This document shows positions 51,508-59,535 of a stretch of 64,000 bases of DNA, piece after piece; position 1 is the stretch's first letter, and each line of letters starts with the position of its first letter. The position numbers and the translations under genes were made by a program. The stretch lies in contig NZ_JAMOKO010000006.1 in NCBI RefSeq assembly GCF_023656745.1, positions 62,001 through 126,000 on the forward strand. Reading direction: 5' to 3'. The DNA is from Collinsella sp. BG-O-102. GTDB lineage: Bacteria; Actinomycetota; Coriobacteriia; Coriobacteriales; Coriobacteriaceae. The notes beneath the pieces were generated by a model, which was not told the origin of the DNA, ran no database searches, and saw only the letters and a program-made list of their open reading frames with translations.

Positions 51508-51639
51508 CTACTTCTTCCGATAGCGGCGGTTGCGGCTCGTCGATGAACCCATTACTTCGATGAGCCCTTTATCCGTCATTTTTGGCAGATGGTAGCTGAC
51601 GGACGAATTTTGGCATTCCGTCTCTCTAAAACAAGGCGC
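51508..51639 (-). pseudogene. Remnant of a winged-helix protein C-terminus (Fic-like or related)
   Basis: On the minus strand an open frame ends at a TAG (51508-51510) and encodes SSVSYHLPKMTDKGLIEVMG followed by SSTSRNRRYRKK. This looks like the last winged helix of a larger protein, as found at the C-terminus of many Fic-family or AAA-type proteins. There is no start codon with RBS; the upstream part has been replaced by the palindrome cluster. The family assignment is tentative. Confidence 0.45.
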
Positions 51640-51685
51640 TCATCTCTCTAACTTTAGAGAGATGAGCGCCTTGTTTTAGAGAGAC
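51620..51685. repeat. Near-perfect 66-bp palindrome with TCTCTCTAA/TTAGAGAGA ends
   Basis: Arms of 32 bp (51620-51651, 51654-51685) are perfectly complementary around a 2-nt loop. TCTCTCTAA or its complement recurs at 51621, 51643, 51654, 51676, 51731 and 51752, with a one-mismatch copy at 51782. A degraded second palindrome spans about 51731-51779. Confidence 0.9.
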
Positions 51686-51861
51686 ATTAAGAGAGATGTA
51701 TCGAATTCGCTGCTAGATTGCCTAATGCTATCTCTCTAACCAACCTTCTCTTTAGAGAGACATTTAGCGAGATGAGCGCGACCTCTCTAATCATGGGCTC
51801 CACTCTTTAAGGTGCACACTTCCTAACCGTGCCCTAAGTTGCGGTGAAATAGTCCCCGATT

Positions 51862-51910
51862 AACCTGCCAAAAAGGGACAGGTTTATTTTGGCAGGTTTT
51901 ATCTGGGGAA
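51862..51910 (+). repeat. Dispersed hairpin, CTGCCAAAA type (copy 6)
   Basis: AACCTGCCAAAAAGGGACAG, then GTTTATTTTGGCAGGTTTTA and TCTGGGG, is the best preserved member. It is preceded by GTTGCGGTGAAATAG, a piece also found in the inverted repeat at 4414. It lies downstream of the PTS EIIA gene and could end that operon. Confidence 0.85.
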
Positions 51911-51993
51911 ACGCAAATAGGGCCGTGACACCCATACGGCGTCGCGGCCCTTTTCCTTGGAGAAGGATCAATTGATTGAACGGGATGACCGTT

Positions 51994-52446
51994 CTAGTCT
52001 TCGAGTCCGCTATTGATGAGCTCCGCAATCTCAACGGGATCGGTGCTCGCGCGCACCTTGTCACGGAAGCCGGTGTCCATCAGCATCACGGCAGCCTTGG
52101 AGAGCAAGCGCAGGTGCGTGGTTCCTGCCTCGCCGGCAGGCACGTACAGCGCGAGCGCAACATCGACGGGCACACCATCGAAGCTCGGCCATTCAACGGG
52201 CTCGACCAGCTTAAGCACGGCAACGCCCGGCGTGTGGATAGCATCGCTTTTGGCATGTGGAACGGCAAAACCGGCGACAAGGCCAGTCTCGGCCTCGTTC
52301 TCGCGAGCCATGAAGGCAGTCTCTACGGCAGATGCGTCGTCAGCAAAGCCGAGCTCGACGGCCTGATCGGACAAATAATGCAGGGCATCCTCGCGCGAGG
52401 CGGCGGTATACCCTATCGTCACTTGGTTGGCAGATACAAATCCCAT
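51994..52446 (-). CDS. PTS fructose-type EIIA component
   Basis: The 150-residue protein is a mannitol/fructose-class EIIA. It accepts phosphate from HPr on the His in GLVAGFAVPHAKSDAI (about residue 64) and passes it to EIIB. EIIA is separate here, while EIIB and EIIC are fused upstream at 56.5-58.0 kb. GGAAGG precedes the ATG. It is the last gene of the sugar operon, 11 nt after the transketolase subunit. Confidence 0.9.
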   Translation of the reverse strand: MGFVSANQVTIGYTAASREDALHYLSDQAVELGFADDASAVETAFMARENEAETGLVAGFAVPHAKSDAIHTPGVAVLKLVEPVEWPSFDGVPVDVALALYVPAGEAGTTHLRLLSKAAVMLMDTGFRDKVRASTDPVEIAELINSGLED

Positions 52447-52457
52447 GGAAACCTTCC

Positions 52458-53396
52458 TTACAACACAGACCTGACCGCAGCTTCGATGCCGTCGGCGTCC
52501 AAACCGTACTTGTGCAGCAAATCGACCGCAGGGCCGGACTCGCCATACACATCGCGCACGCCGACGCGACGCATCGGCACCGGATACTGCTCCGCTAGCA
52601 CCGAGGCAACGGCCTCGCCAAGACCGCCGATAATCGAATGCTCCTCGGCAGTGACCACGCGACCGGTCTTCTTGGCGCTGGCTACAACCAGACGTTCGTC
52701 GAGCGGCTTGATCGTATGCATGTTGATGACCTCGGCATCGATGCCATCGGCAGCGAGCGCCTCGGCAGCCTCAAGCGCCTCGGCGACCATAAGGCCACAA
52801 GCGATGATGGTCACATCGGACCCCTCGCGCACGACCACGCCGCGACCAATCTTGAACTCATAGTCCTCGCAGTCGTTGATGACCGGTGTTGCCAGGCGGC
52901 CGAAGCGCATGTAAACCGGGCCCTCAAACTCATAGGCGGCGCGCACACAGGCACGAGCCTCGACGTCGTCGGCGGGAACGACCACCGTCATACCCGGAAT
53001 CGTGCGCATGAGTGCGATATCCTCGCAGCACTGGTGCGTGGCGCCGTCCTCGCCCACCGAAATGCCGGCATGAGTAGCGCCAATCTTGACGTTGAGGTGC
53101 GGGTAGCCGATGGAATTGCGGACCTGCTCGTAGGCGCGACCGGCGGCAAACATCGCAAAGGTGCTCGCAAAAGCAACGCGGCCCGTGGTCGCGATGCCGG
53201 CGGCAAGACCCATCAGGTTGCTCTCGGCAATGCCGGCGTCGTAGAAGCGCTCAGGGTGCGCAGCCTTAAACTTACCGGTCTGCGTGGCGGCGGCCAGGTC
53301 GGCATCGAGAACCACAAAGTCATCGCGCTCATTGCCCAGCTCGACAAGTGCCTCGCCATAGCTAACGCGCGTGGCGACTTTCTTGACGTCTGCCAT
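52458..53396 (-). CDS. Transketolase C-terminal subunit (split type)
   Basis: The 312-residue protein covers the pyrimidine-binding and C-terminal domains of transketolase (VSYGEALVELGNERDDFVVLDADLAAAT; DAGIAESNLMGLAAGIA with the catalytic Glu; HAGISVGEDGATHQCCEDIALMR). Start and upstream stop overlap as TAATG, so synthesis of both halves is coupled. Together they transfer two-carbon ketol groups with thiamine diphosphate. The split form is common in clostridia and in specialised sugar pathways. Confidence 0.92.
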   Translation of the reverse strand: MADVKKVATRVSYGEALVELGNERDDFVVLDADLAAATQTGKFKAAHPERFYDAGIAESNLMGLAAGIATTGRVAFASTFAMFAAGRAYEQVRNSIGYPHLNVKIGATHAGISVGEDGATHQCCEDIALMRTIPGMTVVVPADDVEARACVRAAYEFEGPVYMRFGRLATPVINDCEDYEFKIGRGVVVREGSDVTIIACGLMVAEALEAAEALAADGIDAEVINMHTIKPLDERLVVASAKKTGRVVTAEEHSIIGGLGEAVASVLAEQYPVPMRRVGVRDVYGESGPAVDLLHKYGLDADGIEAAVRSVL

Positions 53397-54226
53397 TAGA
53401 GCTCCTCCCCTGCTGCTGCGAGCTCGGCCATGGCCTGCTCAAACTGTTCATCGTTGGGTGCCTTGCCGTGCCAGCCCACCTGGTTTTCCATAAAGGAGAC
53501 GCCCTTGCCCTTCACCGTCTCGGCGATAATGGCCACGGGCGAGTCGCTCACTTTGCGGGCCTCGGCAAAGGCGGCGGCAATCTGCGCCATGTCGTTACCG
53601 TCGGCGAGCTCGATCACATGCCACTTAAAGGCGCGGAACTTGTCAGCGAGCGGCATGGCCGAGTTGACTTCATCGATCGTGCCGTCAATCTGCAAGCCGT
53701 TGTGGTCGACGACGGCAACAAGATTGTCGAGCGCATGGTTGCCGGCGAACATGGCCGCCTCCCACACCTGGCCTTCCTCGCACTCACCGTCGCCCAGCAA
53801 CGTGTAGACACGGCAGCCGTCGCCCCAGTGCTTAGCGGCAAGCGCCATTCCAACTGCAGCAGAGATGCCCTGACCGAGCGATCCGGTGGACATATCGATG
53901 CCAGGGGCGTCGTTCATGTTGGGATGGCCCTGCAGTCGGCTGCCAATATGACGGAGCGTCTCGAGCTCTTCGACGGGAAAATAGCCGCGATTTGCCAACA
54001 CCGAATACAGGCCCGGCGCCGCGTGACCCTTGGAGAGCACAAAGCGATCGCGATCGGCCTTGTGAGGGTCGGCAGGATCGATATTCATTTCCTCAAAGTA
54101 CAGATACGTCATGATGTCGGCAGCACCGAGCGATCCACCCGGGTGTCCCGACTTGGCCGCGTGAACCGCAGTCACGACACCCTTCCTGACCTCATTGGCG
54201 ACCTTCGCCAGCTCCTGGTTGGTCAT
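53396..54226 (-). CDS. Transketolase N-terminal (TPP-binding) subunit (split type)
   Basis: The 276-residue protein has the transketolase N-terminal features AAKSGHPGGSLGAADIMTYLY, DRFVLSKGHAAPGLY and the thiamine diphosphate motif GDGECEEGQVWEAAMFAGNH followed by VDHNGLQIDG. ATG 54226 follows GAGAGG; the longer frame to 54286 overlaps the gap after the transaldolase gene. It lies 63 bp downstream of that gene. Confidence 0.92.
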   Translation of the reverse strand: MTNQELAKVANEVRKGVVTAVHAAKSGHPGGSLGAADIMTYLYFEEMNIDPADPHKADRDRFVLSKGHAAPGLYSVLANRGYFPVEELETLRHIGSRLQGHPNMNDAPGIDMSTGSLGQGISAAVGMALAAKHWGDGCRVYTLLGDGECEEGQVWEAAMFAGNHALDNLVAVVDHNGLQIDGTIDEVNSAMPLADKFRAFKWHVIELADGNDMAQIAAAFAEARKVSDSPVAIIAETVKGKGVSFMENQVGWHGKAPNDEQFEQAMAELAAAGEEL

Positions 54227-54289
54227 ACGAATTCCTCTCTTGAGAACAACCCCGGCACCGGATGACGCGATGCCGGGGCAATCCACTCG

Positions 54290-54973
54290 TTAAGCCTGAG
54301 CGACGACCTTCTGCCAGTCAGCCTCAAAAGAGGCGAGGCCCTGGTCGGTCAGCGGATGATGCAGGCACTTCTTGAGAGCGGCCATGGGCACGGTCGCAAT
54401 ATCGGCACCGAGTAGCGCGGCCTGGGTCACGTGGTTGGGCGTACGAACCGAGGCGGTGATGATCTCGACGGTGTCGTCGACGTTCTTGCCCGTCCAGTCG
54501 TAGTTCTTAATGCAGGTCACGACGTTGTCGAGCTGCGAGATACCGTCCTCGGCGATGTCATCGAAACGACCGACAAACGGGCTGATGTAGCGAGCACCGG
54601 CATTGGCGGCCATAAGGGCCTGCGTCGGCGAGAAGACGAGCGTCATGTTGACGCGCACGCCAGCATCGGCCAGTGCACGGCAGGCGGCAAGGCCGGCCTC
54701 GCACACGGGAAGCTTGACCACGATGTTGGGGGCGAGGGCGGCAAGGCGCTTGCCCTCCTCGATCATACCCTCGGCAGTGGTAGCGGTAGACTCGGCGGAA
54801 ACGGGCAGGCCCTCGCAGAGCTCGGCAATCTTGAGCATATGCGGCTCAAAGTCGGCAAGCTTGCCGCCGGTCTTGGCGTACAGGGACGGGTTGGTGGTAA
54901 CACCGGCCAGGCAGCCCCAGCTCTTGGCCTCGGCGATCTCGTCCAGATTGGCAGTATCGATAAAGAACTTCAT
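54290..54973 (-). CDS. Transaldolase, TalC/FSA-like small type
   Basis: The 227-residue protein is of the decameric TalC/fructose-6-phosphate aldolase subfamily, starting MKFFIDTANLDEI with AGVTTNPSL. The Schiff-base Lys lies in NIVVKLPVCEAG. NMTLVFSPTQALMAANAG has Phe where fructose-6-phosphate aldolase has Tyr, and VSAEST has Glu where it has Gln, so transaldolase activity is the better guess. ATG 54973 follows GAAGGAG. Confidence 0.9.
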   Translation of the reverse strand: MKFFIDTANLDEIAEAKSWGCLAGVTTNPSLYAKTGGKLADFEPHMLKIAELCEGLPVSAESTATTAEGMIEEGKRLAALAPNIVVKLPVCEAGLAACRALADAGVRVNMTLVFSPTQALMAANAGARYISPFVGRFDDIAEDGISQLDNVVTCIKNYDWTGKNVDDTVEIITASVRTPNHVTQAALLGADIATVPMAALKKCLHHPLTDQGLASFEADWQKVVAQA

Positions 54974-55010
54974 GGTGCAAACTCCTTCGAAGGAATCCAA
55001 AACTCAAAAA

Positions 55011-55041
55011 ATAGGACAAAGGGGATGTCCCTTTGTCCTAT
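55011..55041. repeat. Dispersed hairpin with GGGGATGTCCC centre (copy 7)
   Basis: Perfect 13-bp arms ATAGGACAAAGGG and CCCTTTGTCCTAT enclose GATGT. It lies inside the sugar operon between the GatZ-like and transaldolase genes. Arms differ from other copies but the centre is related. Confidence 0.75.
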
Positions 55042-55098
55042 GTGCCGGGCCTGCGGCTGGGACATGCCCCAGGCCCGGCGTCGTGTAGGAAAAGCTAC

Positions 55099-56373
55099 TT
55101 AGTCCTCGAGAGCCTTCTCGATGCGGCTCGTGACGCCCTTGAGGTTAAGACCGACGACGTACTGCTTGATCGGGCGCTTGATGTGCTCGATCACAAAGCG
55201 CTTGCCGTCGATGTCCTGGGCAGCGAGGTTGCGATAGAGCTTCTCGACCTGCTCCTTGACCTCGGGATCGTTGAACGCATAGTGGCCGGAGACATCCAGG
55301 ATCTTCAGGCTGAGCTCATCGTCGGCAAGGATGTCATCGACCTGCAGGTTGACGTCGTCGCCAGTCATCCACTTGCGCCAGCGCTCGGTCTTGATAGCCT
55401 TGACCAGCAGCGTGTGATACAGGTCGGAGGGGTCATCGCACAGACCGTTGTCGACCAGGATCTGCTCGGTGGCGCAGAGCTTGAGGTAGGCGCGGGTCTC
55501 CTCGGTGCCATACTGCGGAGCGACGTTGGAGGCGGTCACGTGTGCCGGGATGTGCTCGAGCAGCGTCGCGTCGTCCAGATAGTCGGCGTTGTGCTCCTTC
55601 AGGCCCACGCCATAGCGCTTGGCCATATCGGCAAGCTCGCGGGCGTTCTTGAAGTTGTAGTGACCGACCTGCTCCGTCCAGCGGGTAAGGGTGCCGGTCT
55701 GGCCGACGATAAAGGTGGGCATGGGGCAGCCGCGCTTCTCGAGCTCGGGCTGCAGCTGAGAAATGAACTCCTCGTACTTATCGGTAGAGGTCAAGCCGCC
55801 ATTGGTCTCCTCGGTACCGACCTCATAGGCGACCTCGGGCAGGTTATGCTCGCGACGGTACTGCTCAAGGTAGTCGATAAGATCGATCGTGCGGCGAAGC
55901 ACCACGTCGAGCGGAATAACCTTGCCGATCTGATAGGGGTCCTTGGTGGGGTCGACCATCAGCAGGTCAAAGCCCGCCTCCATGTCGGCGACGAAGGACT
56001 TGCGGGCGAGCTCCATGGCCTCGTCCTCGGGCAGGTGGGCGTTACGCTCCTCGTCGCGCTGCCACGGACCGCCGTGATCGCGGCACAGGTAGTACGGACC
56101 GGTGTAACCCACCTCGTCGGCAACCTTCTTGATGTCGGCGGCAAAGCGCGTCTGGTCCCAACCGTTGACGTAGCCGGCGCCCATCTCGTCCATATCGACC
56201 TGGTTGCGGCTGGCGATAAACATGGGCGGGAAATCCTCGTCCTTGGCAAGCTCGAACACGGCCTGAATCAGGTTGGGGCTCATGGGGCCAATGCCGACCA
56301 TGGTTGCGTGATCGCCGCTATCCTGCAGCTTGAGCATGCCCTGAACGGCCTGACGGATGGTGAGGTTGGACAT
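55099..56373 (-). CDS. GatZ/KbaZ-like tagatose-bisphosphate aldolase subunit
   Basis: The 424-residue protein belongs to the GatZ/KbaZ family (TIM-barrel type; GIGPMSPNLIQAVFELAKDEDFPPMFIASRNQVD, YLCRDHGGPWQRDE, LMVDPTKDP, EVGTEETNGG, VGQTGTLTR). In E. coli GatZ and KbaZ support the catalytic GatY and KbaY. No class II aldolase subunit GatY lies in this operon, so either the partner is elsewhere or this protein has its own activity. RBS AAGGAG precedes the ATG. Confidence 0.85.
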   Translation of the reverse strand: MSNLTIRQAVQGMLKLQDSGDHATMVGIGPMSPNLIQAVFELAKDEDFPPMFIASRNQVDMDEMGAGYVNGWDQTRFAADIKKVADEVGYTGPYYLCRDHGGPWQRDEERNAHLPEDEAMELARKSFVADMEAGFDLLMVDPTKDPYQIGKVIPLDVVLRRTIDLIDYLEQYRREHNLPEVAYEVGTEETNGGLTSTDKYEEFISQLQPELEKRGCPMPTFIVGQTGTLTRWTEQVGHYNFKNARELADMAKRYGVGLKEHNADYLDDATLLEHIPAHVTASNVAPQYGTEETRAYLKLCATEQILVDNGLCDDPSDLYHTLLVKAIKTERWRKWMTGDDVNLQVDDILADDELSLKILDVSGHYAFNDPEVKEQVEKLYRNLAAQDIDGKRFVIEHIKRPIKQYVVGLNLKGVTSRIEKALED

Positions 56374-56442
56374 TTTGTTCTCCTTCTCCAGAGGATTTTT
56401 GACAAAAGTTCCCTGGGACCCAGATGTGGGCCCTATCAGTAC

Positions 56443-56502
56443 GGATGGATTTTGTTGTGTAGGGGCGGTTGTGCGGAGTCAAATCCATCCCTCCGCACAA
56501 CC
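56443..56502 (-). promoter_or_regulatory. Possible H-type pseudoknot or RNA switch inside the sugar operon
   Basis: In mRNA sense, GGTTGTGCGGAG (56502-56491) pairs with CTCCGCACAACC (56479-56468). The hairpin loop GGATGGATTT (56490-56481) can also pair with AAATCCATCC (56452-56443) further downstream. The order of the four segments is that of an H-type pseudoknot. It lies between the EIIBC and GatZ-like genes. Confidence 0.55.
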
Positions 56503-56517
56503 GGAGTCCTTAAAGGT

Positions 56518-57990
56518 TTACTTGGCCTGCTTATCGAGCGTGGGCTTCATGGCAATCAGGATTGCAGCGGCGACCACGGCGCCAATCACGATGTCCAGGC
56601 AGAACAGCGCGACGTTGTTGGTGGCAAGGGCGACGATAAAGCCACCGTGCGGGACGTAGCAGTCGATGCCCTGGAAGGCGGCAAGTGCCGCACCCACGGC
56701 AGAGCCGATGCAAATGCCGGGCAGGGTGTGACCGAGGTCCTTGACCGCGAAGGGGATAGCGCCCTCGGTAATACCGATGCAGCCCATGAACAGCGCGGAG
56801 ATGCCCATCTGGCGGTCAGCGTCATCGAACTTGTTCTTGGCGATGAGCGCAGCGAGGCCACAGGCGATCGGGGGAACGGCGACGGCGACGCGGAACATAC
56901 CGTTAGGACCGTAGATACCGGAGGCCATGATGGCCATGGTGAAGGTCGAGGCGGTCTTGTTGATGGGGCCACCCATATCGAAGGCGGTCATAACGCCAAT
57001 GACCAGACCCAGGACAACTGCGGAACCGCCCTGCAGGCTGCCGAGCACGCCGGTGAGCCAGTCCATCACAAAGCCAAGCGGCGTGGCCAGGATGTAGATA
57101 TAGGCCATGCCCAGGACAAGCGAGGTCAGAATCGGGATGATCAGGATGGGCATGATGGTCTGGATGGTGTTGTTGACCTTCCAGGTCTTCATCCAGCGGA
57201 CAAAGTAGCCGCAGATGACCGCCATGATCATGGCGCCCAAGAAGCCGGTCGAAACGCTGTTGCCGTTAGGGGTAACGACTGCGTTATTGACCAGGTAGCC
57301 CAGGACAAAACCGGGGGCGAGCGCGGGCTTGCCGGCCATCGAGTAGGAGATGTATGCCGCAAGCACCGGGATCATCATGGAGATGCCGGCCATGCCGATG
57401 GTGTTAAGGCTCACCATCAGCGGGTTCGTAACCTCCATGCCGTTGGCGCCGGCGGTACCGGATGCCAGCGAGAAGGCAAGAAACACGCCGCCGATAACGA
57501 CGATGGGGATAAAATAGGAAACGCCGGTATTGAATGCATTGAGCAGCGTCTTGCCAGGATCGGCAAAGATAGACTGCTTGGACGCCGGTGTCGGGGCCTG
57601 CGGGGCAGCGGAGACGGCCTTCTTCTCTGCCTTGGCCTCGGCCTTGGGCGCGTCAACGGCGCCACCCGTCGCCTTGATGATCTCAATGGCCTGGTCGATG
57701 ATCTTTACCGGATCGGCGATTACATCAGAGGTGCCGACCTTCAGGAACTTGCCCTCGGCCATCTTCTGCTCAAAACGGTCCTCGTTCTCGACACCCACGT
57801 CGACGGACTCCAGGACCAGGTCGGCGGAGTCCACGTCTTCCTGCGTGAGCTCATTCTCGATACCCAGGCCACCCTGAGCCTCGACCTTGCACTCGATGCC
57901 ACGGGCGGCGCATTCATCCTGAATCGCCTTCTGGGCCATATACGTGTGGGCGATACCCACAGTACAGGCGGCAACGCCTACGATCTTCAT
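56518..57990 (-). CDS. PTS fructose-family EIIBC component
   Basis: The 490-residue protein has an N-terminal EIIB domain (about 1-100; phospho-Cys in VGVAACTVGIAHTYMA), a Pro/Ala/Lys-rich linker (about 108-140) and a membrane EIIC domain (about 150-485) with ITEGAIPFAVKDL and DCYVPHGG typical of the fructose family. It imports and phosphorylates a hexose or related sugar, with EIIA encoded at the operon end. ATG 57990 follows GAGGGA. It is the first gene of the operon, divergent from a LacI regulator. Confidence 0.93.
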   Translation of the reverse strand: MKIVGVAACTVGIAHTYMAQKAIQDECAARGIECKVEAQGGLGIENELTQEDVDSADLVLESVDVGVENEDRFEQKMAEGKFLKVGTSDVIADPVKIIDQAIEIIKATGGAVDAPKAEAKAEKKAVSAAPQAPTPASKQSIFADPGKTLLNAFNTGVSYFIPIVVIGGVFLAFSLASGTAGANGMEVTNPLMVSLNTIGMAGISMMIPVLAAYISYSMAGKPALAPGFVLGYLVNNAVVTPNGNSVSTGFLGAMIMAVICGYFVRWMKTWKVNNTIQTIMPILIIPILTSLVLGMAYIYILATPLGFVMDWLTGVLGSLQGGSAVVLGLVIGVMTAFDMGGPINKTASTFTMAIMASGIYGPNGMFRVAVAVPPIACGLAALIAKNKFDDADRQMGISALFMGCIGITEGAIPFAVKDLGHTLPGICIGSAVGAALAAFQGIDCYVPHGGFIVALATNNVALFCLDIVIGAVVAAAILIAMKPTLDKQAK

Positions 57991-58405
57991 TGCTTCCCTC
58001 TTTTCATAGAGTTGCGTGCGCAAGACACCGTTTGCGGAGGCCTCCGGAGCATCCCCTGCCGTTTGGACTTGCTGTCTTTTCGACAAGAACAATATAGGTG
58101 CTCGTTTTTCTTAATGCCAGCTTATTTCGGTAAACGCGCAGGTCAGAGCGTTGGTTATGCGATTTAGTTATGCGTTTAACCAAAAATGAATCCTGCGATT
58201 TTGCCCTCGATTTCAAAAGTCAAGAAGTATTTGATTTTCTCGGTAGACGGCAGATGCGCATGCCGGTCACAAATTTCGACCCCACCCGTATGCCGCATTT
58301 GTTGCATACTCATATGAAAGGAAAAAGCCGCTCACCGAAGCGTATCCTTCACCAAGACTCAAAGTCATCATGTTGGAAAATGCTCATCTGTCGGAAGGAG
58401 TCGCT
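57991..58405. other. Divergent regulatory region between PTS operon and LacI gene
   Basis: The 415-bp AT-richer region has no gene. It holds the presumed promoters of the PTS operon and of the LacI gene and the operator-like site at 58151-58183. Confidence 0.6.
58151..58183. promoter_or_regulatory. Operator-like site for the divergent LacI regulator
   Basis: TTGGTTA (58151-58157) and TAACCAA (58177-58183) form an inverted repeat, and inside it GTTATGCG occurs twice 13 bp apart. It lies about 160 bp upstream of the EIIBC start and is a good candidate for regulator binding. Confidence 0.5.
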
Positions 58406-59416
58406 GTGGCAAAACAGCGCGTTACGATCGCAGACGTCGCTCGAGAGGCGGGAACCTCGACGGCAAGCGTCTCGTATTACCTCAACGACAAACGAGAAAA
58501 GCTTAGCGAGAAGACGCAGAACAAAATCGCGCGCGTCATTAAGGAACTCGGATACGTTCCCAACGCCCAAGCGCAGACGCTCACCGGCAAGCAAACCCAC
58601 GTCATTGCCATCATCATTTTGGATAACACCAACAAATGGGCGGGGCTCGTTCTCAATGGCATGGAGCAGGTCATGCTCCCCGCGGGCTACCAGACGGTCG
58701 TTTGCACGAGCAACTTTAACCCCGAGACCGAGCTCATGTACGTCGACAAGATGCTCTCGCTGGGCGTCGATGGCTTTATCATCCAGCCCACGGCAAACTT
58801 CAAAGCCGTGCATGACCGCATTAGACGCGCCGGCAAGCCGGTCGTCTTTTTCGATGCGGCCATCTATAGCCCAGGTACCAGCTGGATCAAAACCAACCTT
58901 TACGACGGCGTGTACAACGCCACACAGGCACTCCTCGACGCCGGCTACGAAGATTTCTTTTCCATTGCCGCCAACATGACCGAAATGCGCACCCGCATGG
59001 AGCGTTTTCAGGGGTATGCCGAGGCGCTGGCAGCGAACGGGCAGCTCTACAAAGCGATTCCCATCGATCACAACAAGCCGTCAATCAACGAGCTCACTGA
59101 ATACTTTAAATTCAAGTTCAATCCCGCCAAGCGAACCCTTATCTTCGTGCAAAATCAGTGGGCACTTCCCCGTGTCTACAAGGCCCTCCAGCCAATGGCC
59201 CATCTGCTTCCGCAGCAAATCGGCCTTTTGGGACTCAACTGCGAAGACTGGACTAATCTCACCACACCGACCGTCTCCACCATCATCGAGCCCGTCGACC
59301 AAGAAGGTCGCGAAGCAGCCGAGATGCTGCTCGCCCTACTTGACGGAAGCAGCGAACCCGGCGAGCAGCGCATTCTCGAGTGCAAGCTCAACTGGCTCGA
59401 CTCCACCTCGATCTAG
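58406..59416 (+). CDS. LacI-family transcriptional regulator (2), sugar operon
   Basis: The 336-residue protein has the LacI HTH (VTIADVAREAGTSTASVSYYLNDKREKLSEKTQNKIARVIKELGYVPN) and sugar-binding domain (VIAIIILDNTNKWAGLVLNGMEQ). The GTG at 58406 is chosen because AAGGAG is 5 nt upstream and the protein then starts AKQRVTIAD; an ATG at 58370 is in frame. It is divergent from the PTS-transketolase operon and likely its repressor, with a phosphorylated sugar as possible inducer. Confidence 0.92.
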   Translation: MAKQRVTIADVAREAGTSTASVSYYLNDKREKLSEKTQNKIARVIKELGYVPNAQAQTLTGKQTHVIAIIILDNTNKWAGLVLNGMEQVMLPAGYQTVVCTSNFNPETELMYVDKMLSLGVDGFIIQPTANFKAVHDRIRRAGKPVVFFDAAIYSPGTSWIKTNLYDGVYNATQALLDAGYEDFFSIAANMTEMRTRMERFQGYAEALAANGQLYKAIPIDHNKPSINELTEYFKFKFNPAKRTLIFVQNQWALPRVYKALQPMAHLLPQQIGLLGLNCEDWTNLTTPTVSTIIEPVDQEGREAAEMLLALLDGSSEPGEQRILECKLNWLDSTSI

Positions 59417-59535
59417 ACCGCGGGACAAATGAATCAGTAGCGTTTGTCTCAAATCTTAAGTATTTGTTCGACAGAACGGCCCTTGCCGGCTCCTGCTAGA
59501 CTGGTAGATTCCCAACCGTCCATCCAGGAGCCTCA

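Noticed and set aside
54290-54973. Fructose-6-phosphate aldolase assignment
   Set aside because: The residues that separate the two activities (Glu in VSAEST, Phe in LVFSPTQ) are of the transaldolase type.
55033-58167. 1044-codon open frame antisense to the GatZ-like and EIIBC genes
   Set aside because: It is a shadow of well-supported genes, with no RBS or recognisable domain.
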